DNA of 64,000 bases from the NCBI RefSeq assembly GCF_011250555.1, contig NZ_JAANMZ010000003.1, positions 124,001-188,000 of the forward strand, read 5' to 3'. The stretch is from Bacillus sp. MM2020_4 (GTDB taxonomy: Bacteria; Bacillota; Bacilli; Bacillales; Cytobacillaceae). Position numbers and translations under genes: made by a program. Positions 1 to 9,188 of this stretch are shown in pieces. A model generated the notes under the pieces. It ran no database searches. It was not told where the DNA came from and was given only the letters and a program-made list of their open reading frames with translations. Within the stretch, counting starts at the first letter, position 1. Every line of letters starts with the position of its first letter.

Positions 1-252
1 GGATTGTTTTCCGACATGAAGTTGATTGGCGAACGCCATCCAATTGATGTAGCCTTCCTACCGATAGGTGATAACTTTACAATGGGGCCTGAGGATGCGG
101 CTTATGCAGCTAAACTACTGAATGCAAAGACAGTTGTACCGATTCACTTCAATACCTTCCCGCCAATTAAACAAGACCCCTATCAATTTATTGATAGGTT
201 GGAGGGGAAAAATGGAAAAGTGCTCGTTCCAGGTGAGGCAATTGAAATTTAG
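1..252 (+). CDS. ytkL: YtkL, UPF0173 metal-dependent hydrolase (C-terminal part)
   Basis: Only the last 83 codons are present; the frame is open from base 1, so the gene starts before the window. The visible part has the end of a metallo-beta-lactamase fold: an ALPIGDNF-like strand ([15 protein letters not shown]) and [11 protein letters not shown], whose histidine is normally a metal ligand, followed by a short strand ending in PGEAIEI. This matches the Bacillus UPF0173 family (YtkL). The family is predicted to hydrolyse an ester or similar bond with bound metals, but the substrate is unknown. The next gene follows after 86 bases. Identification is from sequence recognition and is fairly sure; function is not. 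Confidence 0.85.
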   Translation, partial: GLFSDMKLIGERHPIDVAFLPIGDNFTMGPEDAAYAAKLLNAKTVVPIHFNTFPPIKQDPYQFIDRLEGKNGKVLVPGEAIEI

Positions 253-338
253 CTGATTTAGTGGTTTCACATACTTTTTTTCCTCCTGTATGCATAAAGA
301 TGAAACAAGCAGTCTTTTTAACAAAGGAGGTAAAAGAA

Positions 339-572
339 ATGAAAAAAAACAGGTATTTACTTTGCTTGCTGCTTTGTGGTTTTATGCTTTATTTTGCTGT
401 GCCAAAATTATCAGTGACAGCAGAAGGGACACAAGGGATTTTCGCGATTGTTTGGCTTTCATTTGCATTAATTGTGATTGCTGGGAATCTTACCGGTCTT
501 CTCTATAGCCCGAAAAAGTTAGTAAAAAAGCCTCTGCAACAGAGTGCAAAGAGAAAAACCCGGTCATATTAA
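339..572 (+). CDS. Small membrane protein, function unknown
   Basis: A 77-residue protein that I do not recognise. The reading frame extends upstream to 261, but the ATG at 339 is preceded by AAAGGAGG with a spacing of 8, which decides the start. Two hydrophobic segments are visible, residues about 5-26 (YLLCLLLCGFMLYFAVP) and about 36-57, and the tail is strongly basic (KKLVKK and KRKTRSY), so a two-pass membrane protein with a cytoplasmic positive C-terminus is likely. The first segment could instead be a signal peptide. It stands alone between ytkL and ytoI in the same direction. No function can be inferred. Confidence 0.7.
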   Translation: MKKNRYLLCLLLCGFMLYFAVPKLSVTAEGTQGIFAIVWLSFALIVIAGNLTGLLYSPKKLVKKPLQQSAKRKTRSY

Positions 573-697
573 TAAGAATTGAATGATAATCTAGAGTACT
601 TCGTTGAATCAAGGACCTTTAAACTTTATAATAGAATTTAGGGAATAAATTAAACTGACTAAATAACTAGGAATTCGAATTATAAAGGGTGAAGGTC

Positions 698-2017
698 TTG
701 GCTACTAAGCATGAACAAATATTGCAATACATTGATAAACTCCCTATTGGGGAAAAGATATCAGTGCGGCAAATCGCCAAAGCGATGACCGTGAGTGAAG
801 GGACAGCTTACCGGGCAATTAAAGAGGCTGAAAATAAAGGCTATGTCAGTACGATTGAACGAGTAGGTACTATACGAATTGAACGGAAGAAGAAAGAAAA
901 TATTGAAAAGCTAACGTTTGCCGAAGTGGTTAATATCGTGGACGGGCAAGTTTTAGGCGGGCGGACGGGCTTGCATAAAACCCTCAATAAATTTGTGATT
1001 GGTGCCATGAAGCTAGAGGCCATGATGCGGTACACGGAAGCTGGAAATCTGTTGATTGTTGGAAATCGTACCCAGGCGCATGAGTTAGCTTTAAAAGCCG
1101 GCGCTGCGGTGTTGATTACCGGTGGTTTTGATTCCGAGGACCATGTAAAAAAGCTGGCAGATAAATTAGAACTGCCGGTTATTTCAACAAGTTATGACAC
1201 CTTTACTGTCGCTACGATGATTAACCGGGCAATCTATGACCAATTAATTAAAAAGGAAATTATTTTAGTAGAGGATATTTTAACCCCTCTCACAGATACC
1301 TTTTACTTAAAAACATCTGATAAAGTGTCAAAATGGCATGAACTTAATCAAAGGACAACGCACAGCCGTTATCCTGTAGTCGATCAAAACTTGAAAATTC
1401 AGGGGATTGTCACAAGTAAGGATATTTTGGGTCAGAATATGGAAGCCTCCATCGATAAGATTATGACCAAAAATCCAATGACGGTGCATGGGAAAACAAG
1501 TGTTGCATCGACTGCACATACGATGGTCTGGGAGGGAATAGAGGTTCTCCCCGTTGCCGATGACTCGAACCGTTTAGAAGGGATTATCAGCAGGCAGGAT
1601 GTATTAAAGGCATTGCAAATGAACCAACGGCAGCCGCAGGTTGGCGAAACCATTGATGACATTGTGACCAATCAAATGGTGTTAATGCAGGGTAAACCAA
1701 AAGGTGAAGAAGTATATTCATGCGAAGTGACACCGCAAATGACCAATCACCTTGGGACTATTTCATATGGCGTATTTACAACCATTGTCGCGGATGCAGC
1801 CAACCGGATTTTACGCAGCTATAAAAAAGGCGACCTGGTCGTGGAAAATATGTCGATCTACTTTATTAAACCGGTTCAAATGGAAAGCACCTTAGAAATT
1901 TTCCCGAAAATACTGGAAGTAGGACGTAAATTTGGGAAGGTAGATGTGGAAGTTTTCAATGAGGGAATTTTAGTTGGAAAAGCAATGATGATGTGCCAAT
2001 TGATTGACAGAAACTAG
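698..2017 (+). CDS. ytoI: YtoI: HTH, DRTGG, paired CBS and hotdog domains
   Basis: A 439-residue multidomain protein. Domains in order: a winged-helix-like N-terminus (about 1-60, with SVRQIAKAMTVSEGTAYRAI), a DRTGG domain (about 65-175), two CBS motifs (about 185-310), which usually bind adenine nucleotides, and a C-terminal hotdog/thioesterase-like domain (about 325-439, with HLGTISYGVFTTIVADAA). This is the YtoI architecture of Bacillus. A DNA-binding sensor of a nucleotide or acyl-CoA is plausible but unproven. The frame also offers GTG at 689, but AAAGGGTGA lies on top of it and sits correctly in front of the TTG at 698, so MATKHEQ is preferred. It converges on ytpI across a hairpin terminator. 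Confidence 0.88.
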   Translation: MATKHEQILQYIDKLPIGEKISVRQIAKAMTVSEGTAYRAIKEAENKGYVSTIERVGTIRIERKKKENIEKLTFAEVVNIVDGQVLGGRTGLHKTLNKFVIGAMKLEAMMRYTEAGNLLIVGNRTQAHELALKAGAAVLITGGFDSEDHVKKLADKLELPVISTSYDTFTVATMINRAIYDQLIKKEIILVEDILTPLTDTFYLKTSDKVSKWHELNQRTTHSRYPVVDQNLKIQGIVTSKDILGQNMEASIDKIMTKNPMTVHGKTSVASTAHTMVWEGIEVLPVADDSNRLEGIISRQDVLKALQMNQRQPQVGETIDDIVTNQMVLMQGKPKGEEVYSCEVTPQMTNHLGTISYGVFTTIVADAANRILRSYKKGDLVVENMSIYFIKPVQMESTLEIFPKILEVGRKFGKVDVEVFNEGILVGKAMMMCQLIDRN

Positions 2018-2041
2018 CCTTTGATCCAAGCTGTAGTAAAT

Positions 2042-2087
2042 AAAAAAAGCCGCTTCTCAACTTGAGAAACGGCTTCCTATTATTTTT
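2042..2087. terminator. Bidirectional terminator between ytoI and ytpI
   Basis: Inverted repeat 2048-2060 with 2062-2074 (AGCCGCTTCTCAA / TTGAGAAACGGCT, one mismatch). A run of seven A on the left gives the U-tract for ytpI on the reverse strand; a T-rich stretch on the right can serve ytoI. Confidence 0.8.
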
Positions 2088-2391
2088 GGGCATCTAGCAT
2101 ATGAGCTTCTTCAATTGCAAATGGATGGTAGTGTTTATATTTTTTGAATCCAATCCAGCTAAATACGGCTCCGTAAATACTAAATACGGCAGCCACAATA
2201 TAGGAAACAGTCGATTCTGAAATAAATAGTAAGTGATTCATACCAAACAGACAGACAAAAAGTCCAAGAGCAATATTTGATTTTGCTGAAAGCCATTTCT
2301 TTTCAACTTGACGGTTGCTTCTAATGTATTTTGTTTTATAAAATAAATAGAAAGCAAATAAAACGACAATTAATACAACGAGTACAAACAT
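2080..2391 (-). CDS. ytpI: YtpI-family membrane protein
   Basis: A 103-residue protein with three predicted membrane segments: residues about 2-20 (FVLVVLIVVLFAFYLF), about 40-60 (NIALGLFVCLFGMNHLLF) and about 65-88. A basic stretch follows the first segment (KTKYIRSNRQVEKKW). It matches Bacillus YtpI by sequence and position next to nrnA. The start is the ATG at 2391, preceded on the reverse strand by TTGGAGG at good spacing; an upstream TTG at 2406 would lie inside that ribosome binding site. Function is unknown. It is divergent from nrnA and converges on ytoI. Confidence 0.82.
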   Translation of the reverse strand: MFVLVVLIVVLFAFYLFYKTKYIRSNRQVEKKWLSAKSNIALGLFVCLFGMNHLLFISESTVSYIVAAVFSIYGAVFSWIGFKKYKHYHPFAIEEAHMLDAQK

Positions 2392-2481
2392 GATTGGTTC
2401 CTCCAAGTTTCTAAAAATCTTCTATTATTTTAACCTGTATTTAAAAAAAAAGCCATTATTGGTTCATGAGGAGCATTGTCC

Positions 2482-3426
2482 ATGATTGAGCAAATTATCG
2501 CAGCAATCGAACAATATGATACCATCATTGTTCATCGTCACGTCCGTCCAGACCCTGATGCCTATGGCTCGCAAGGCGGTTTGGTTGCCATTCTGCAAGA
2601 ATCCTATCCCGAAAAAAGGATATTTGCGGTTGGGAAAGAAGAGCCGACCTTACATTACATGCGCAGATTAGATGTGATTGAGAATGAGGTATATAACGGG
2701 GCATTGGTCATTATATGTGATACCGCCAATGCCGAGAGAATATGTGATGGGCGATACACATTGGGAGATAAGCTTATAAAAATAGATCATCATCCAAACG
2801 AAGACCCTTACGGGGATTTGTTATGGGTGGACACATCAGCAAGCTCGTGCAGTGAAATGATCTATGAGTTCTACTTAAAAGGAAAAGATAAAGGACTAAA
2901 AATGAACGATGAAGCGGCAAGACTTCTATTTGCCGGGATTGTCGGGGATACGGGAAGATTTCTATTTCCTAGTTCCACAGATAAGACATTCGCCTATGCA
3001 GGGGAATTGATTCACTATCATTTTTCACGGACTGAACTATTTGATAGGATGTATGAATTAGAACCAAATATCATTAAGTTGAAGGGGTATGTCCTGCAAA
3101 ATTTTGAGCTTCAGCCAAACGGAGTTGCTTCCGTCAAACTTACGAAAGAGTTAATAAAAGAATATGATGCAAGGCCCGCAGAGGCATCCCTGCTTGTGGG
3201 GATTTTAGGAGATGTAAAAGGAATTATCGCATGGGTCTTTTTTATTGAGGAAGACGATCAAATCCGTGTGCGGCTGCGCTCGAAAGGGCCCGTTATCAAT
3301 GGAGTTGCAAGAAAGTTTAATGGCGGGGGCCATCCTCTTGCGTCGGGAGCGTCGATTTACTCTTGGGAGACGGTAAAGGATGTTTTGCGGGAAGTAGACG
3401 CGGTATGTGAACAGTATTCAAAATAG
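2482..3426 (+). CDS. nrnA: NrnA, bifunctional oligoribonuclease / pAp phosphatase
   Basis: A DHH/DHHA1-family phosphoesterase of 314 residues, the usual length. NrnA degrades 2-5 nt RNAs from the 5' or 3' end and converts pAp (from sulfate assimilation and carrier-protein charging) to AMP. Visible motifs: HVRPDPDAYGSQ near residue 23, the DHH box in KIDHHPNEDPYGD, GIVGDTGRF, and the DHHA1 substrate loop NGGGHPLASGAS near residue 285. The ATG at 2482 lies 8 bases after GAGGAG; the TTG at 2476 is too close to it. It is transcribed away from ytpI and ends in a strong terminator shared with ytrI. It matches B. subtilis NrnA (YtqI) closely. Confidence 0.95.
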   Translation: MIEQIIAAIEQYDTIIVHRHVRPDPDAYGSQGGLVAILQESYPEKRIFAVGKEEPTLHYMRRLDVIENEVYNGALVIICDTANAERICDGRYTLGDKLIKIDHHPNEDPYGDLLWVDTSASSCSEMIYEFYLKGKDKGLKMNDEAARLLFAGIVGDTGRFLFPSSTDKTFAYAGELIHYHFSRTELFDRMYELEPNIIKLKGYVLQNFELQPNGVASVKLTKELIKEYDARPAEASLLVGILGDVKGIIAWVFFIEEDDQIRVRLRSKGPVINGVARKFNGGGHPLASGASIYSWETVKDVLREVDAVCEQYSK

Positions 3427-3427
3427 A

Positions 3428-3468
3428 AAAGGCGGAACGACCTATTAAAGGAGGGTCGTTCCGCTTTT
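3428..3468. terminator. Bidirectional terminator nrnA / ytrI
   Basis: Perfect 11-bp inverted repeat GCGGAACGACC (3432-3442) / GGTCGTTCCGC (3454-3464), flanked by A4 on the left and T4 on the right, so it can end both nrnA and the convergent ytrI. Confidence 0.88.
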
Positions 3469-3969
3469 CTATTCAAACTGTATTTCAAGCTGTATCGATA
3501 CATTTGTATAAATAACCATTTCTTTTACCTTCAGTTTGTATCTTTTTTCATTGATTTTTACCGGTTTATTTTCAATTATTTTTTTTAGTAAATCCCTGCT
3601 TTTATAGACAGTCTCTAAGTCCTTAGCAAGCAATGAACTGAGATCATCCCTTACCGCATTTTCCGTTTCAAGAACACTTAATGAATCCAGTTTGTATTTT
3701 TCAAAGTTTGTTATTTTTATATTAAAATTCTGAACAGTCAAGTTTTCGATATTCCGCTTGTTTATTTCCTTATATTCTTCCTGCCATATCTTTTTCTCAT
3801 TATTTAAATCAACAATGTTCTCCTGCTGCTTACGAATCATTTCGGTATTCTCCTCTTGCCAAACGCCATAAATATATAGAAAAATACACCAGCTGATGGC
3901 GCCGCCAACTGCCATCCCAGAAAAAAATCGCTGCCATGCGGGTCGATGATAGTAGGGAGGGATTCTCAT
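3469..3969 (-). CDS. ytrI: Sporulation membrane protein YtrI
   Basis: A 166-residue protein beginning MRIPPYYHRPAWQRFFSGM, the characteristic YtrI start. One membrane segment follows at residues about 18-38 (AVGGAISWCIFLYIYGVW). A predicted coiled coil comes next (about 40-80, rich in E, K, Q), then a soluble mixed region. In Bacillus, ytrI with ytrH is needed for efficient sporulation and is expressed in the mother cell. The start is the ATG at 3969, not the in-frame upstream ATG at 3996: the family begins here, and this ATG overlaps the ytrH stop as ATGA, indicating translational coupling. The terminator with nrnA follows directly. Confidence 0.9.
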   Translation of the reverse strand: MRIPPYYHRPAWQRFFSGMAVGGAISWCIFLYIYGVWQEENTEMIRKQQENIVDLNNEKKIWQEEYKEINKRNIENLTVQNFNIKITNFEKYKLDSLSVLETENAVRDDLSSLLAKDLETVYKSRDLLKKIIENKPVKINEKRYKLKVKEMVIYTNVSIQLEIQFE

Positions 3970-4322
3970 GATGATATATGCTCCTGTGTCAGCCAATTTA
4001 TGATGAGTGCTCCTGTCTGGGCACCGCCTAAGGCAGAAAGAATTAATAAAAATTGTTTAAAAAGATCCTTTGTATCTGCATTAAATAAACCTCTTTCAAA
4101 GGTATAAACCGTATCAAACGTCCCGCCAATCGCTGCCACAATGGCCCAGATTCTAAGTGCTGATGACAAGCGGTAGACTGTCGTGAGCGGTGGTTGTCCA
4201 GTTAAGAAAGAGGCGATTCCGCCAATTAATGAACCACCAAGCACGACTCCTAAGGCAATAAAATAGCTTTCGATAAAAGCAGGAAAAAAACCAATTTCTT
4301 TCATTCCTTCAACCGCCTTCAT
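3966..4322 (-). CDS. ytrH: Sporulation membrane protein YtrH
   Basis: A 118-residue integral membrane protein with three or four hydrophobic stretches: about 13-38 (FIESYFIALGVVLGGSLIGGIASFL), about 55-70 (IWAIVAAIGGTFDTVY) and about 88-110. The block RIWAIVAAIGGTFDTVYTFERGLF is diagnostic of the YtrH family, so the function is sporulation-related, in the mother cell. It is the first gene of a two-gene reverse-strand unit and overlaps ytrI by four bases. The start at 4322 has only a weak purine-rich leader, and the in-frame ATG at 4304 is possible. Divergent from dnaE. Confidence 0.9.
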   Translation of the reverse strand: MKAVEGMKEIGFFPAFIESYFIALGVVLGGSLIGGIASFLTGQPPLTTVYRLSSALRIWAIVAAIGGTFDTVYTFERGLFNADTKDLFKQFLLILSALGGAQTGALIINWLTQEHISS

Positions 4323-4469
4323 AGATAATCTCTATTCATTTATATGGACAAAGGTTGGGGAATATGTTATTTGCAAAGCAATAGTTAAAAACGAGAACAT
4401 ATTTTCTTTTTTTGCGATTAAGATTTATAATAAATAATAGATAATAAGATTAAGGAAAGGTGAGGCAAA

Positions 4470-7400
4470 ATGTCTTTTATTCACCTTCATGTATATACTG
4501 CCTATAGTTTGTTGACAAGCACCGCGTCTGTCCCAGATTTAATCAAAAATGCAAAGAGTAAAGGTTTTTCGGCGATCGCCTTAACCGACAGAAATGTGAT
4601 GCATGGAACAATTGAATTTTATAAACTTTGTAAAAAAAATAATCTTAAACCAATTATTGGGCTAACAGTAGATGTGGAAAGTGAAATCACTCCGAACGAA
4701 TGCTATCCGCTAGTCCTATTGGCTGAAAATGAGGACGGTTTTAAAAACCTTTTGAAAATTTCCAGTGCCGTTCAAACTAAGACTGATCATGGGATCCCAT
4801 TAAAATGGCTAAAACATTACGCAAAGGGGCTAATTGCTTTAACACCAGGCCTTGAAGGGGAAATTGAACAGTCTGTGTTAAACGGAAACGAGGAGATGAC
4901 CAGAAAGCTGATTAAAAAGTTAGTTGCCATTTTTGGTAACGGCAGCTTTTTTCTTTCGCTTCAACATCATCAGCTTGAACAGGAAGCGACCATTGGAAAA
5001 CAGTTTCTCGCTATTTCAAATGAGTTACATGTACCCGTTGTTGCAACCAACAGAGTACATTATTTGGAAAAGGAAGATACGTTTGCGCATGAATGTTTGA
5101 TGGCCATAAAAAATGGTGACAAATTACAGGATGAGCATCGCGAAAAACTGGACAGTGATCAATTTTATTTAAAAAGGGCTGCGGAAATGGTCGATTGCTT
5201 TTCCGAAGTCCCCGATGCACTAGAAAATACGCTGCGGATCGCTAGTAGATGCAACGTAAATATTGAATTAAATAAAACGTATTTACCAACCTTTCCAACC
5301 GAAAATAACATGCCGGCAGAGGAATATCTCGAGATGTTATGTGAAAAGGGTCTTCGTGAACGCATTCCCAAGCCAACCAAGGAATATCTTGACAGGTTAG
5401 CCTTTGAATTAGCAGTCATCAAGCGGATGAAATTTAGTAATTACTTTTTAATTGTTTGGGATTTTATGAGATATGCACGATCGAAGGGGATTTTAACTGG
5501 CCCGGGTCGGGGTTCAGCCGCAGGATCACTTGTTGCCTATGTTTTATATATTACAGATGTCGACCCACTTGAACATAACTTATTGTTTGAACGTTTTTTA
5601 AATCCTGAGCGTATTTCGATGCCTGATATTGATATTGACTTTCCCGACCATCGCCGTGATGAAGTAATCGAATATGTGGCACAGAAATACGGAGAACTGC
5701 ATGTTGCACAGATTGTTACCTTTGGAACACTTGCTGCAAAGGCAGCCCTAAGAGATGTCGGCAGGACCTTTGGGTTAAATTCAAAGGAACTTGAGCAATT
5801 ATCAAGAATGATTCCACCACATTTAGGTATAGACCTGCAAGGAGCTTACAAAGAATCCGAACCGTTAAGAAGGTTTATCAATGAGACCCCGCTAAACCGT
5901 AAACTTTTTGACACTGCGTTAAAGCTTGAAGGTTTGCCAAGGCATACCTCCACGCATGCTGCAGGTGTCGTCATCAGTGAAAAGCAGCTCATTGACTTAA
6001 TCCCAATTCAACGTGGATCCAACCATGTGTACTTGACGCAATACTCGATGGAATACCTCGAAGAAATTGGGCTTTTAAAAATGGATTTCCTTGGCCTCAG
6101 AAATTTATCACTCATTGAAACTATCCTTTCGTCTATTTCCCGAAATACCGGAAGAAAAGTAGATATTGGCCGGGTTCCATTAGATGATCCAAAGACATTC
6201 GAAATATTGGCTAAAGGGGAAACAACAGGCATATTTCAGTTAGAATCAGAAGGAATGCGGAAAGTATTAACACGATTAAAACCATCGCGATTTGAGGATA
6301 TTGTCGCCGTCAATGCTTTGTACCGTCCGGGCCCAATGGAAAATATCCCTCTGTTTATTGAACGAAAACATGGTCGAGAGCCGGTAGTATATCCACACCC
6401 GGATTTAGAGTCTATTCTGGAAAATACGTATGGGGTCATTGTCTACCAGGAACAAATCATGCAAATTGCTTCGAAGATGGCAGGATTTTCACTTGGTGAA
6501 GCAGATCTTTTACGACGGGCGGTTGGAAAAAAGCAAAAGGAAGTTCTTGATAAAGAGCGAAATCATTTTGTCCAAGGGGCTTTGAAAAAGGGATATAACC
6601 AAGGACTTGCGAATGATATATACGATTTAATTGTTAGATTTGCAAACTACGGCTTTAATCGGAGCCATGCGGTTGCCTATAGTATGATTGCTTACCAGCT
6701 CGCCTATTTAAAGGCAAATTTTCCGGTCCATTTTATGGCGGGTCTCTTAACCTCGGCCATCGGTAATGACACAAAAATCGCCCAATACATTATGGAGACG
6801 AGGCAAAAGGAAATCGTTGTACTGCCTCCATCCATAAATCATAGTACGTACTCATTCCATGTAGAAAAAACGGATGCGATCCGCTTTAGTCTTGCCGCCA
6901 TCAAAAGTGTTGGGGGTGCCGCCTTAAAGGAAATTTTTCAATCAAGGAAACGTAAAAAATTTGATGACCTCTTTGATTTTTGTATTAGAGTTTCTCAGAA
7001 GGCGATTAACCGCAAGACACTTGAATTTCTTGTTCATTCCGGTTGTTTTGATGAATTTGGCGAAGATCGTGCCATTCTGTTGGCAAGCTTGGATGTAGCT
7101 ATCGAGCATGCCCAGATTTTCAAGCCGGATGATTCCAACCAATTTGATTTATTCGACGATGAAATGATCCCGAAACCGAAATATGTTCAAGTTGACCCGA
7201 TAAGTTTAGAAAATAAGCTGATATTTGAAAAAGAAGCGCTTGGTCTTTATCTCTCTGATCATCCTATTTCTATTTATGAAAAGAATCTCACCCGGGTTGG
7301 GGCATCATTGTTATACCAATTAAGAAGTGATAATAAAAGGGCCATCGCGGGTGTATATCTTTCCACGCTGAAATCGATTCGTACCAAAAAGGGTGATTCG

Positions 7401-7835
7401 ATGGCATTTTTAACGATAAGTGATGCCAGCGGTGAAATGGAGGCAGTGGTATTTCCTACTGTATATAAGAGGTACCAGCCATTATTACGGCAAGGGAACT
7501 TTCTACTGATCGAAGGGAAAATAGAAGATCGCGATGAAAAGCGACAATTTATCATTCAGCAGATAACAGAATTAGAGCAGTGGTTACAAACAAAAATGGT
7601 AAACCAGCCAGTCTTATATATTAAAATTTCCTCCACTCAGCAAGATCAGCTGGTACTGCCAAAAATAAAGCAGCTATTACAGGCGAGTAAAGGGGACGCT
7701 GTGGTTGTTTTACATGATGAGGGGACTAGAAAGTCAGTGAAATTAGGAGCAGAAAACAACGTCAATCCAACCCCTGCGGTCATTCAGCAATTAAGAAATT
7801 TACTTGGAGAAAAAAATGTTGTTCTAAAAGATTAA
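4470..7835 (+). CDS. dnaE: DNA polymerase III subunit alpha DnaE
   Basis: The 1121-residue DnaE-type replicative polymerase. In Bacillus it extends RNA primers on the lagging strand before handing over to PolC. Order of domains: PHP (about 1-210, starting HLHVYTAYSLL), palm/thumb/fingers with the catalytic PDIDIDF (residues 385-391, Asp386/388 plus a downstream Asp), the GPGRGSAAGSL loop, the tandem HhH region, and an OB-fold (about 980-1065). There is no DnaQ-like proofreading domain, as expected for DnaE. The ATG at 4470 follows GGAAAGGTGAGG. It is apparently monocistronic or read through into malic enzyme; no terminator is visible before 7839. Confidence 0.97.
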   Translation: MSFIHLHVYTAYSLLTSTASVPDLIKNAKSKGFSAIALTDRNVMHGTIEFYKLCKKNNLKPIIGLTVDVESEITPNECYPLVLLAENEDGFKNLLKISSAVQTKTDHGIPLKWLKHYAKGLIALTPGLEGEIEQSVLNGNEEMTRKLIKKLVAIFGNGSFFLSLQHHQLEQEATIGKQFLAISNELHVPVVATNRVHYLEKEDTFAHECLMAIKNGDKLQDEHREKLDSDQFYLKRAAEMVDCFSEVPDALENTLRIASRCNVNIELNKTYLPTFPTENNMPAEEYLEMLCEKGLRERIPKPTKEYLDRLAFELAVIKRMKFSNYFLIVWDFMRYARSKGILTGPGRGSAAGSLVAYVLYITDVDPLEHNLLFERFLNPERISMPDIDIDFPDHRRDEVIEYVAQKYGELHVAQIVTFGTLAAKAALRDVGRTFGLNSKELEQLSRMIPPHLGIDLQGAYKESEPLRRFINETPLNRKLFDTALKLEGLPRHTSTHAAGVVISEKQLIDLIPIQRGSNHVYLTQYSMEYLEEIGLLKMDFLGLRNLSLIETILSSISRNTGRKVDIGRVPLDDPKTFEILAKGETTGIFQLESEGMRKVLTRLKPSRFEDIVAVNALYRPGPMENIPLFIERKHGREPVVYPHPDLESILENTYGVIVYQEQIMQIASKMAGFSLGEADLLRRAVGKKQKEVLDKERNHFVQGALKKGYNQGLANDIYDLIVRFANYGFNRSHAVAYSMIAYQLAYLKANFPVHFMAGLLTSAIGNDTKIAQYIMETRQKEIVVLPPSINHSTYSFHVEKTDAIRFSLAAIKSVGGAALKEIFQSRKRKKFDDLFDFCIRVSQKAINRKTLEFLVHSGCFDEFGEDRAILLASLDVAIEHAQIFKPDDSNQFDLFDDEMIPKPKYVQVDPISLENKLIFEKEALGLYLSDHPISIYEKNLTRVGASLLYQLRSDNKRAIAGVYLSTLKSIRTKKGDSMAFLTISDASGEMEAVVFPTVYKRYQPLLRQGNFLLIEGKIEDRDEKRQFIIQQITELEQWLQTKMVNQPVLYIKISSTQQDQLVLPKIKQLLQASKGDAVVVLHDEGTRKSVKLGAENNVNPTPAVIQQLRNLLGEKNVVLKD

Positions 7836-7838
7836 TTC

Positions 7839-7866
7839 TTTACAACTTTTGAAGATATGTTATATT
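7839..7866 (+). promoter_or_regulatory. Candidate sigma-A promoter for malic enzyme
   Basis: TTTACA (7839-7844) and TATATT (7861-7866) with a 16-bp spacer. It begins immediately after the dnaE stop codon and puts the start of transcription near 7873, just before the palindromic operator. Confidence 0.5.
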
Positions 7867-7881
7867 GGTAAAGAGACTTGT

Positions 7882-7894
7882 GTGGTCTGACCAC
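7882..7894. promoter_or_regulatory. Palindromic operator upstream of malic enzyme (GntR-type)
   Basis: GTGGTCTGACCAC, a perfect 6-bp inverted repeat around a central T. It has the TGGT-N3-ACCA form typical of operators of FadR-subfamily GntR regulators. The same 13 bases recur at 9897-9909 in front of accD, and a GntR-family gene lies between the two. It sits just downstream of the candidate -10, a position suited to blocking transcription. Binding is inferred, not shown. Confidence 0.75.
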
Positions 7895-7949
7895 TAAAGC
7901 GGGACGTTTTTAAGTGAGAATGTTTTTATAAATATGAGGGGTGACAGAC

Positions 7950-9188
7950 TTGACTTTACGTGAAGAAGCATTACATATGCATCGGATTAATAAGGGGAAA
8001 TTAGAGTCGAAATCAAAAGTTCCAGTTAGAAATGCACATGATTTAAGTTTAGCCTATTCACCGGGTGTGGCGGAGCCATGTAAAGATATTTATGAAAAAC
8101 CTGAAACGGTATACGATTATACCATGAAAGGAAACATGGTTGCTGTGGTTTCCGATGGTACGGCGGTCCTTGGACTTGGTAATATTGGACCTGAGGCAGC
8201 ACTTCCTGTTATGGAAGGCAAGGCCGTTTTGTTTAAAAGCTTTGCCGGTGTTGATGCGTTTCCCATTTGTTTAAATACAACGGATGTGGAGAAAATTATT
8301 GAAACGGTTAAGTTGCTTGAACCAACTTTCGGGGGAGTTAATCTCGAGGATATCGCCGCTCCTAATTGTTTTGTCATTGAGGAAAGATTAAAGAAGGAAG
8401 CAAATATTCCGATTTTTCATGATGACCAACATGGCACAGCCATTGTTACGGTAGCGGGTCTTGTCAATGCCCTTAAATTAATTGGAAAAAAGATGACTGA
8501 AATTAAAATAGTGGCAAGTGGTGCTGGTGCAGCTGGGATTGCCATTATTAAATTGCTATATAGCTATGGTGTTAGAGATATTATTATGTGTGATACAAAA
8601 GGTGCGATTTACGAGGGCCGCCCGCAAGGAATGAACTCAGTCAAAGCAGAAGTAGCCAAATTTACCAATCGCGATAATTTAACAGGCAGTCTCGCGGATG
8701 TAATTAAAGGTGCGGATGTATTTATTGGGGTATCCGTTGCAGGAGCACTTACAAAAGAAATGGTGGCATCAATGAATACGGATGCGATTATTTTTGCCAT
8801 GGCAAATCCGGATCCCGAAATAATGCCTGATGACGCCAAAGCAGCTGGGGCAAAAGTAGTTGGAACCGGTCGCTCTGATTTTCCAAACCAGGTCAATAAT
8901 GTCCTTGCTTTCCCAGGAATTTTCCGTGGAGCACTTGATGTTCGCGCGACGCATATTAATGAAAAAATGAAAGTAGCTGCAGTAGAAGCCATTGCCGGCC
9001 TAATCAGTGAGGACGAGCTTCATGCCGATTACGTCATTCCTGCACCATTTGATCCAAGGGTAGCACCAAATGTAGCAGCGGCTGTCGCAAAAGCAGCAAT
9101 GGAAACCGGTGTGGCCCGTATTAAGGTAGATCCTGATGATATTAAGGAAAAAACGCAAAGGCTCGCGATAATTGGCAAAAGTGAGTGA
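7950..9188 (+). CDS. ytsJ: NAD(P)-dependent malic enzyme (YtsJ type)
   Basis: A 412-residue decarboxylating malate dehydrogenase that converts malate to pyruvate and CO2, linking the TCA cycle to pyruvate and reduced nicotinamide. The N-terminal malic domain carries SLAYSPGVAEPC, DGTAVLGLGNIGP and HDDQHGTAIV; the Rossmann part has the nucleotide loop ASGAGAAGIAI, and MANPDPEIMP and GRSDFPNQVNN are typical. This is the short bacterial form, closest to B. subtilis YtsJ, the NADP-preferring paralogue. GTG at 7941 is in frame, but AGGGGTGA covers it, so TTG at 7950 (MTLREEA) is the start. It overlaps the following regulator gene by four bases, so the two are coupled, and has the GntR-type palindrome upstream. 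Confidence 0.95.
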   Translation: MTLREEALHMHRINKGKLESKSKVPVRNAHDLSLAYSPGVAEPCKDIYEKPETVYDYTMKGNMVAVVSDGTAVLGLGNIGPEAALPVMEGKAVLFKSFAGVDAFPICLNTTDVEKIIETVKLLEPTFGGVNLEDIAAPNCFVIEERLKKEANIPIFHDDQHGTAIVTVAGLVNALKLIGKKMTEIKIVASGAGAAGIAIIKLLYSYGVRDIIMCDTKGAIYEGRPQGMNSVKAEVAKFTNRDNLTGSLADVIKGADVFIGVSVAGALTKEMVASMNTDAIIFAMANPDPEIMPDDAKAAGAKVVGTGRSDFPNQVNNVLAFPGIFRGALDVRATHINEKMKVAAVEAIAGLISEDELHADYVIPAPFDPRVAPNVAAAVAKAAMETGVARIKVDPDDIKEKTQRLAIIGKSE